From assembly GCA_001899635.1 (NCBI GenBank), contig MKVQ01000004.1, positions 190,023 to 254,022 of the forward strand: a stretch of 64,000 bases of DNA, written 5' to 3'. The number at the start of each line of letters is the position of its first letter. Within the stretch, counting starts at the first letter, position 1. The translations under genes were made by a program, and so were the position numbers. Of the stretch, positions 58,856 to 64,000 are shown one piece after another. Source of the stretch: Myxococcales bacterium 68-20. Its GTDB lineage: Bacteria > Myxococcota_A > Polyangia > Polyangiales > Polyangiaceae. A model generated the notes under the pieces. The model was given only the letters and a program-made list of their open reading frames with translations, searched no databases and had not been told where the DNA came from.

Positions 58856-61800
58856 TCACGGCGTCGTCGGGATCCATCGCCACAGGCCTGGCTCGCGTCT
58901 CCCACGGAAGACGAGCTCGTTCCAGCCGAGTGAGATGATGTTCTGGTTCGTGTCGAGTGCGAACTTCGCCGCGGCGAAGTTGCGCGTCGTCGCCAGGACC
59001 TCGGGGGAGGTCCGCTTGTAGATGTCGAGGTAGAAGTCGGTCGGGCTCCTCGAGCGCCCTCGGCGCGAGAGGACGTAAATCGCCCCGCTCTCCAGCTCGC
59101 AGCCGACGTCGAGGTACTCGCGGTCGCTCGGGAGCTCGAGGATCGCGGAGCGCGAGCCGCCGGCCTTGTGGAAATAGTCGACCGCCGGCTCGCCCGTCAC
59201 GCCGAACGCCTGGAGGCGTTTGTTGCCGTTCTCGAGGACGATGAAGACATCGCCGTCGAACGCTTGGCAGAGCGCGACGGCGCCGCGGATGTTCCCGCGG
59301 AGGGTCCCCGGGCCGCTGCGCACGTGCGCGCGAGGAAGACGTTCATCCGAAGCATGGGTGACGGCCACCTGCGGCGACTTGAGCTCGATCACCTCGAGCC
59401 GATCGACGCCGGCGTCGCCGCTGATGATCATGGCGTAGCGGTTGTCGTAGACGGCTGCTGCGCGAACGGTGGTGCTCCCGAGGCGCGCGATCGGCTGGCC
59501 TCTGCGGAAGTCGCTGGCCCCCGTCAGCGAGAGATCGAGCTCGCGGAGGACGTATTGGCCCGTGCTCGCCTCGAGGACGTACGACTTCGGCTCCCGCAGC
59601 GAGTACATCGGGACCACCGGCCTGAGGTCACCGCAGGCGTAGTCCTTCACGTTCGCGTCCAGAGCCCCCTTCTCGACGAAGACGTTCAGGTTCAGGTTCC
59701 GCATCGTGTGGAGCGACGTGCCGCCGGTATCGCTCGAGCGACCGCAGATCGGCAACGCCTGCTCGGCGGCTTGCCACGCGTAGCCGAGGTTTCCATTGTG
59801 CGCGTCGATGCCGATACCGGTCGGCGCGCAGACGATCTCGCTGCCACCGGCGCACGCGTCGGGATAGCCCCCCGGCGGCGCTGTCGGGGCGACCCACTTG
59901 TGGCTTCCACTGACGACGGCGAGCTCCGCCGAGACGGAGTACGTCGTGTCCTTGGTGATCGGGATCGTCTGGTTCTTGACGACGCACTCGACCGAGGCGA
60001 ACGCCGCACCGTTCGGCACGGCGTTGACGAAATCTTGCTGTCCGAACCCGACGAGGAAGCCGGTGCTCGAGAGAATGCGGAGGACGGCCTTGTACTCACC
60101 GCCGCTCGGGACGCCGGTGACGTCGACCTCGAAGCCCGCGGCTTGAGTGAGGAACGCATAGTCCCCGCTCGCGGCGAGGGACATGCCCGTCTTGTTGACG
60201 AGCATCAGCTCGTACCGGACTCCCGTCTGCGGAAGCCCGAGGACGTCGGACGGCGTAACCTTGACGCGGACCGTATTCGTCGCGCGGATCTCCGTCGTGT
60301 AGACGGCGTTCGCCTGGGACAGACCTCCGATCGTTCGGCCGATCGATTGCGCCGTGTCGGCCGCGTTGAGCGCGAAGATGGCGGTGCCCGCGATGGGGAT
60401 CCCTTTCGCCGCGGTCCCTGCGGCGATCGCGCCGCCCCAGAGCAAGGCAGTCGACGCCTTCGCGAGCGCGAGCTTGAGGGCCTGGTTGCCCACCCACACG
60501 CCGAGGTTGATCCATTCGGCGCTGCCCGTCGTGACCTGCGAGTAGATGTTCGCTCCGAGCTTCACCGCGAGGACGGCGGCCGGGACCAGCAGCTCCCGCT
60601 TCAACTGCAATGTCGTGCCGGCGTCGAAGAGCGCGCCGTAGGCGAGCGCGATCGTCGGGACCCCGAGCTCGCAGATCAGCGTCGCGACGAGGCCTGCCGT
60701 CGCCGCCTTGCCACGCTCGTCGTACTGCTTGGGCATGTCGAGGAACGAGAGCGAGCCGACGAAGACGCCGAGCGAGGTGGCCTTGTCCGGGATCCGCGCC
60801 GTGAATCGCTCACGCGCGACCGTGCCGGCGACGGGGATCCCGAGGAGCCAGAGTGCGGGCGAGATCATCCCGCGGTGCTGGAGATACTCGGTGTCGAGTG
60901 TCGTGTTGTCCCCGGCGTCGGCGCCGATCTCGGCGCGTTTGAGGAGCTTTCCGTTGGCGTCGAAGAACCCGCAGTAGACGGAGACCGTCCGGTTGTACGA
61001 GTTGCCGACGTCGAACGAGACCCGCCGGCCCTCGCCGTCGACGCGGAGACCGCTGACGCATTGGCCGCCGGTCCAGTTCTCGTTGAGCGGCGCAAACGTG
61101 TACGCCGAAGGCGCGGTCGGACCTTGCAGGAGCGGCGGAGCGTCCGGGAGCGGTTCCGCGCGCGACGAGCGCGACTTCTCGACGTGGAAGCGTTTGTCCT
61201 CGAGATCGGGGTCGTCGTAGATCGCACGCATTGCGCGGACGACGACGTCCGAAACGGCCCGCATCACCTCGGGGGGGAACGCGTAGTACCACTGATACGC
61301 GGGCTTCCCGTCGACGAGGATGGGGCTTCCGTCCTCGTTCGTCTGCGGGACCTTCTTCCCGTCGGGGTCGAGGAGGTAGGTGCCGCGCGCCCACGAGGTC
61401 CGTGTCGGACTCTCGTCCGGGTTTCGTGCCCGGCCGAGGCGGGCGATGAGCCTGGCGAGGATCTGCATCTCGACCGACTGGGCGTCGAGGTGATGCAATA
61501 GGAGCGCGGCGACGTTCCCATCGAGCGCGAGGATGTCGGGGTGATGGAAGACCAGGTATCGAGCGGCGTCCTCCTCCTCGACGATCAGCGATAGGTCGGA
61601 GATGTTGGAGACGTCTCCGTCGGCGCTCGAGCCAGCGAGGACGTGGAGGCCCCCGCTCCTCGCCGGGACGAAGTTGAATCCGTATTTCGCCCGACGCGTC
61701 GCGTGCACACCGTACGACTGTCCCTTGATCGCTTGGCCCATCAGGATGGCCGGCTCCGGGATGTGGATCGCGGCGAGGGCGAGCGCCCGCATCTCCGTCC

Positions 61801-62164
61801 CCGGGATGGCGTAGCTGACGGTGTACGACTGCGGCGCGTCACCTGGCAGCGAGACGTCCGGCACGTAGTGGGTGAGCTCGGCGTCGGGGATCGATCGAAG
61901 GAGCGGGACCTCTCGGCGGTGCTGCGCGAGCGTCGTCTCGTCGTGGCGGCGCAGCTCGATCCGCCGGTCGCCGAGGTCGAGCGTGTACTCGACGTCGTCG
62001 CGAAACCCGTCGAGCGAGATGTGGAGCGTCTTCCGCTCGATGGGACGCGGCCCGTTGGGGATCCTCGCGCCGTCGTCGCAGCCGCTCAGGAGGCGTGTGT
62101 TTACTCCAGCAGCCGCGAGGAACGCCGCGCCCTTGAGCAACGCGCGGCGAGAGAGTTGTACCAT
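58856..62164 (-). CDS. Large Tat-exported lipoprotein with hydrophobic core segment
   Basis: 1102 residues. Twin-arginine signal SRRALLKGAAFLAAAG followed by LLSGC lipobox, so a Tat lipoprotein. N-terminal ~350 residues: mixed fold (LHISLDGFRDDVEYTLDLGD, YLVFHHPDILALDGNVAALL). Residues ~490-630 include unusual long hydrophobic stretches (TAGLVATLICELGVPTIALA, TALLWGGAIAAGTAAKGIPI), as in membrane-inserting toxins or pore proteins. C-terminal ~350 residues look like a propeller (LREPKSYVLEASTGQYVL, GNIRGAVALCQAFDGDVFIV). TATAGT close to the ATG could be a -10 box. Not recognised as a family; possible secreted effector, inferred from hydrophobic segments only. Confidence 0.7.
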   Translation of the reverse strand: MVQLSRRALLKGAAFLAAAGVNTRLLSGCDDGARIPNGPRPIERKTLHISLDGFRDDVEYTLDLGDRRIELRRHDETTLAQHRREVPLLRSIPDAELTHYVPDVSLPGDAPQSYTVSYAIPGTEMRALALAAIHIPEPAILMGQAIKGQSYGVHATRRAKYGFNFVPARSGGLHVLAGSSADGDVSNISDLSLIVEEEDAARYLVFHHPDILALDGNVAALLLHHLDAQSVEMQILARLIARLGRARNPDESPTRTSWARGTYLLDPDGKKVPQTNEDGSPILVDGKPAYQWYYAFPPEVMRAVSDVVVRAMRAIYDDPDLEDKRFHVEKSRSSRAEPLPDAPPLLQGPTAPSAYTFAPLNENWTGGQCVSGLRVDGEGRRVSFDVGNSYNRTVSVYCGFFDANGKLLKRAEIGADAGDNTTLDTEYLQHRGMISPALWLLGIPVAGTVARERFTARIPDKATSLGVFVGSLSFLDMPKQYDERGKAATAGLVATLICELGVPTIALAYGALFDAGTTLQLKRELLVPAAVLAVKLGANIYSQVTTGSAEWINLGVWVGNQALKLALAKASTALLWGGAIAAGTAAKGIPIAGTAIFALNAADTAQSIGRTIGGLSQANAVYTTEIRATNTVRVKVTPSDVLGLPQTGVRYELMLVNKTGMSLAASGDYAFLTQAAGFEVDVTGVPSGGEYKAVLRILSSTGFLVGFGQQDFVNAVPNGAAFASVECVVKNQTIPITKDTTYSVSAELAVVSGSHKWVAPTAPPGGYPDACAGGSEIVCAPTGIGIDAHNGNLGYAWQAAEQALPICGRSSDTGGTSLHTMRNLNLNVFVEKGALDANVKDYACGDLRPVVPMYSLREPKSYVLEASTGQYVLRELDLSLTGASDFRRGQPIARLGSTTVRAAAVYDNRYAMIISGDAGVDRLEVIELKSPQVAVTHASDERLPRAHVRSGPGTLRGNIRGAVALCQAFDGDVFIVLENGNKRLQAFGVTGEPAVDYFHKAGGSRSAILELPSDREYLDVGCELESGAIYVLSRRGRSRSPTDFYLDIYKRTSPEVLATTRNFAAAKFALDTNQNIISLGWNELVFRGRREPGLWRWIPTTP

Positions 62165-62487
62165 GATCCCCCACTATATCGATTTCGCCGAGTCTCTGTC
62201 GCGAACAGAATTGGGGCTGCACCCCAACCACCCGCAGATCGGATCGGGACGCAGGCGCGCATCAGGCATCGACGCCGTTGCACTGGGGGCCATTCCCTTT
62301 GCAGAGCTCGATGCCTGCGAGACGCGGCAGATGTAAACGCATCCCGCGATCGGCCGCGCCTGCGGGTCGACGTTGGACTGCTCGACCGACACCGGTTCGA
62401 GCGTATCGCCTCGAATCTCGTTGCGGTTCGCCCAGAGGTCGTGCGATCTCTCCACGGCTTCGAACGAGCCGGGCTTCGAGACACGAC
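62165..62487. other. Divergent intergenic region, 323 bases
   Basis: Lies between the Tat lipoprotein gene (minus) and a small lipoprotein gene (plus). It contains a TTGGGG-CTGCA-CCCCAA hairpin (62211-62227), a TATA-rich stretch next to the 62164 start (CACTATATCGAT, 62172-62183) and a possible frameshifted coding remnant (62262-62455), described separately. Confidence 0.45.
62262..62455 (-). pseudogene. Possible frameshifted Cys-containing ORF
   Basis: Minus-strand frame 1 (from 62455) reads WANRNEIRGDTLEPVSVEQS and ...GCVYIC; the natural continuation IELCKGNGPQCNGVDA-stop is in the next frame, with the shift between 62313 and 62326. Codon bias is gene-like on both sides. No upstream signal peptide is retained. 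A decayed small secreted peptide gene, or a single-base sequencing error. Confidence 0.35.
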
Positions 62488-62949
62488 ATGGTGAGACCGC
62501 GGATGACCGCGCAGGCTGTGTGGGCGCGAATGCGGGTGATTCTGGGGGCAGTGCTGGCGCTCTCGGCCGTCGGGTGTGGTGGCACCCGCTCGAGTGTCGC
62601 CCGGCTCGCCGGCGACGGAGCTGAATACGCTGGGCCCGTGACCGTCGCGGCGGCGACGCTGCCGGCCTCCTACGAAGTCGTCGGCGCTGTCGAGGTCGAG
62701 TCGATCAAGTCCCTCGACGACGCGCTCTCGGCGTTCGTCGAGCGCGTTCGTGAGGTCGGCGGCGACCACGGTCAGATCGACCGGTACTGGACGACCTTCG
62801 AGACCCGCACGGTGACGAGCACGGAGAGCTACCCCTGCGGCACCACCAAGTCGCCACAAACGTGCACGCGATCGGTCACGCGACAACAGCTCGTCATCGC
62901 CTCTCACTATATCGGGCGGGCGATGCGCACTGCAGCGAGGATTCAATGA
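62488..62949 (+). CDS. Small lipoprotein, first of a coupled pair
   Basis: 153 residues from ATG 62488 (ATGs at 62503 and 62530 are alternatives). Signal MRVILGAVLALSAVGCGG. Mature part: YAGPVTVAAATLPASYEVVG, AVEVESIKSLDDALSAFVER, VREVGGDHGQIDRY, TESYPCGTTKSPQTCTRSVT (two Cys). The VxxVGGDHG pattern resembles YbjQ/DUF4156-like periplasmic lipoproteins. Stop overlaps the next start (ATGA). Confidence 0.7.
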   Translation: MVRPRMTAQAVWARMRVILGAVLALSAVGCGGTRSSVARLAGDGAEYAGPVTVAAATLPASYEVVGAVEVESIKSLDDALSAFVERVREVGGDHGQIDRYWTTFETRTVTSTESYPCGTTKSPQTCTRSVTRQQLVIASHYIGRAMRTAARIQ

Positions 62950-63278
62950 GGTTCGTCGCAGTTCTATGTCTCGGTCTTTCGCTCGCCGGATGTGGGCGGC
63001 TCATCTCGGACAGGGCCGTCACCGGCCGCACGTATCCCGCGCACAACAGCGCCGTTCGTCTATTCCTCGAGAACGACCCGCAGCCCTCGAATTGCGAAGA
63101 AATCGCCATCGTGCGGGCGGTCGGGACGGGCAGCGAAGCGACTCTGGAGTCGGTATTCGACGGCTTGCGGAAAGAGGCGCAGAGCGTCGGCGCGAACGCA
63201 GTCGTCCGCGTGCGCATCGATCACGGCGCGGGGGTTGCGGGAATCGGCGTCGCCGTGCGAATGCCGGACGGTGCCTGA
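62946..63278 (+). CDS. DUF4156-like small lipoprotein
   Basis: 110 residues, ATG 62946 overlapping the previous stop by 4 bases. Lipobox SLAGC; mature part NCEEIAIVRAVGTGSEATLE and LRKEAQSVGANAVVRVRID. The C-E-x-I-x-x-V-x-A...LRxEAxxxGANAVV pattern is that of DUF4156/RcsF-type outer-membrane lipoproteins. Probably paralogous in fold to its partner. Function unknown; coexpressed. Confidence 0.72.
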   Translation: MRFVAVLCLGLSLAGCGRLISDRAVTGRTYPAHNSAVRLFLENDPQPSNCEEIAIVRAVGTGSEATLESVFDGLRKEAQSVGANAVVRVRIDHGAGVAGIGVAVRMPDGA

Positions 63279-63430
63279 GGACGACGGCCGAAGACAGCCT
63301 CTCCTCCGAATCTCGCTGTTCTCGACCAGCACCGAGCTCACCGGCTCGGATCCATCACCGTCAGGACCAAGCGCACTGCTTCACGATATTCGAGCGATGC
63401 AGGAGGATGTTGCGACCGACGGCAGCGTCG

Positions 63431-64000
63431 TCAGGCGGTCTCGCCGCGCGGACGCGTCATCGCACGCACGACGGTCTCCGCCGCCACGAGCGCGAGAAGC
63501 GCGAGCGCGATGGTCCACGACACGTCGACGACCGACACGCCGCCGCCGAGCGACGAGGACGTCGCTTCGGAGACCACCGCCCGCGGACGGAGATCGAGCT
63601 CGCGCTGCATCGGCGCCGCCACCCGGAGCTCCGGAGTGCCGTCCACGGTCAGCCGGTAAGGGCCGATGAGCGTCGGTACGATCCGCAGCGCGCCGTCACC
63701 GCGCGCCGAAGGGACGCGGCCTCGCGGCCCCTCGGCCTCCACCTGACGCGCTCCGGCGAACGCCCACGGCACGCCGACGTCTCCGCGCAGCGGCGCCGAG
63801 CGCTCCTTCGCGGCGGCGACGATCGCGTCGAGGAGCGAGAGGAACCCGGGGCGGAGGGGCATGTCCGAAGCGTCGACCGAGAACGAGAGCGTCGTCAGCC
63901 ACACCTCCCCTCGCCCGCGAGCGCGACGCAGGACGAGCGGAGCACCGTCCGACCACTTGAGCAGCGACTCGAACGCCGCCACGTCGTCCGGCGCGACGGT
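63431..64000 (-). CDS. Membrane protein with GATase/VWA-like soluble part, C-terminal end
   Basis: The reading frame runs to the window edge, so the start lies beyond 64000. Visible 190 residues: ...APDDVAAFESLLKWSDGAPL, VLRRARGRGEVWLTTLSFSV, DASDMPLRPGFLSLLDAIVA, then a beta domain and a final membrane helix WTIALALLALVAAETVVRAM. This resembles the end of BatA-associated double-membrane proteins in which a glutamine-amidotransferase-like fold checks net worth of a scalar (LxRRxRGxGxVxLxT). Exact family not certain. Confidence 0.6.
   Translation of the reverse strand, partial: TVAPDDVAAFESLLKWSDGAPLVLRRARGRGEVWLTTLSFSVDASDMPLRPGFLSLLDAIVAAAKERSAPLRGDVGVPWAFAGARQVEAEGPRGRVPSARGDGALRIVPTLIGPYRLTVDGTPELRVAAPMQRELDLRPRAVVSEATSSSLGGGVSVVDVSWTIALALLALVAAETVVRAMTRPRGETA

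Noticed and set aside
1-64000. tRNA, rRNA or integrated element
   Set aside because: No T-loop/acceptor pattern, rRNA stretch, integrase or attachment repeat was recognised when reading both strands by eye.

Overview
The window is high-GC, gene-dense DNA packed with secreted lipoproteins carrying DAG/DAD-rich linkers. It also has ECF sigma factors, a Ser/Thr kinase beside an FHA-sigma54 activator, an IgGFc-binding-type protein family, RCC1 and WGSGPDDVW propellers, and DUF1592/DUF1552 pairs. This mix points to a myxobacterium, most likely of the Polyangiales (Labilithrix/Sorangium-like). That placement rests on recognised families, not on a search.

Layout. 1-9.9 kb: the 3' end of rpiB, a Cys-module lipoprotein with a near-perfect Fur box, a DUF1554 repeat lipoprotein, a large TPR protein and a membrane diguanylate cyclase. 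10-17.7 kb: operon A. 18-23 kb: an SCP-like lipoprotein and a signalling unit (FHA-sigma54 activator, Ser/Thr kinase, TPR/PEGA-like protein). 23.8-29.2 kb: a DUF1592 lipoprotein, a DUF1552 Tat protein and two photosynthesis-factor/BNR-like lipoproteins. 29.2-38.4 kb: operon B. 38.6-48.1 kb: operon C. 48.2-55.8 kb: LuxR regulator, rbfA, rtcB, a TerB-like protein, a jelly-roll lipoprotein, a histone-H1-tail/beta-helix fusion, a TetR regulator with a divergent fatty-acid desaturase, and three decayed gene pieces nearby or further on. 56-64 kb: a pentapeptide/crystallin lipoprotein with an 1102-residue Tat lipoprotein, two small coupled lipoproteins and a VWA-neighbour-type membrane protein cut by the window end.

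The main result is that operons A, B and C are three paralogous copies of one system that I cannot match to anything described. Each copy is built in the same order: an exported Cys-pair protein (possible outer-membrane barrel) next to or upstream of an ECF sigma factor; a single-pass membrane protein with a periplasmic TPR-like domain (candidate anti-sigma factor); a lipoprotein made of about six NCGACG Cys modules; one or two WGSGPDDVW-type propeller lipoproteins; an RCC1-type propeller lipoprotein; and, in B and C, an IgGFc-binding-domain lipoprotein. Most junctions are 4-base ATGA/GTGA stop-start overlaps, so the products are probably made in fixed proportion. The propellers and RCC1 proteins share a C-x4/5-C signature at the linker-to-propeller boundary, which suggests common assembly or cross-linking. 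A reasonable working model is a sigma-controlled cell-surface complex, with three versions of different specificity. Its function is unknown.
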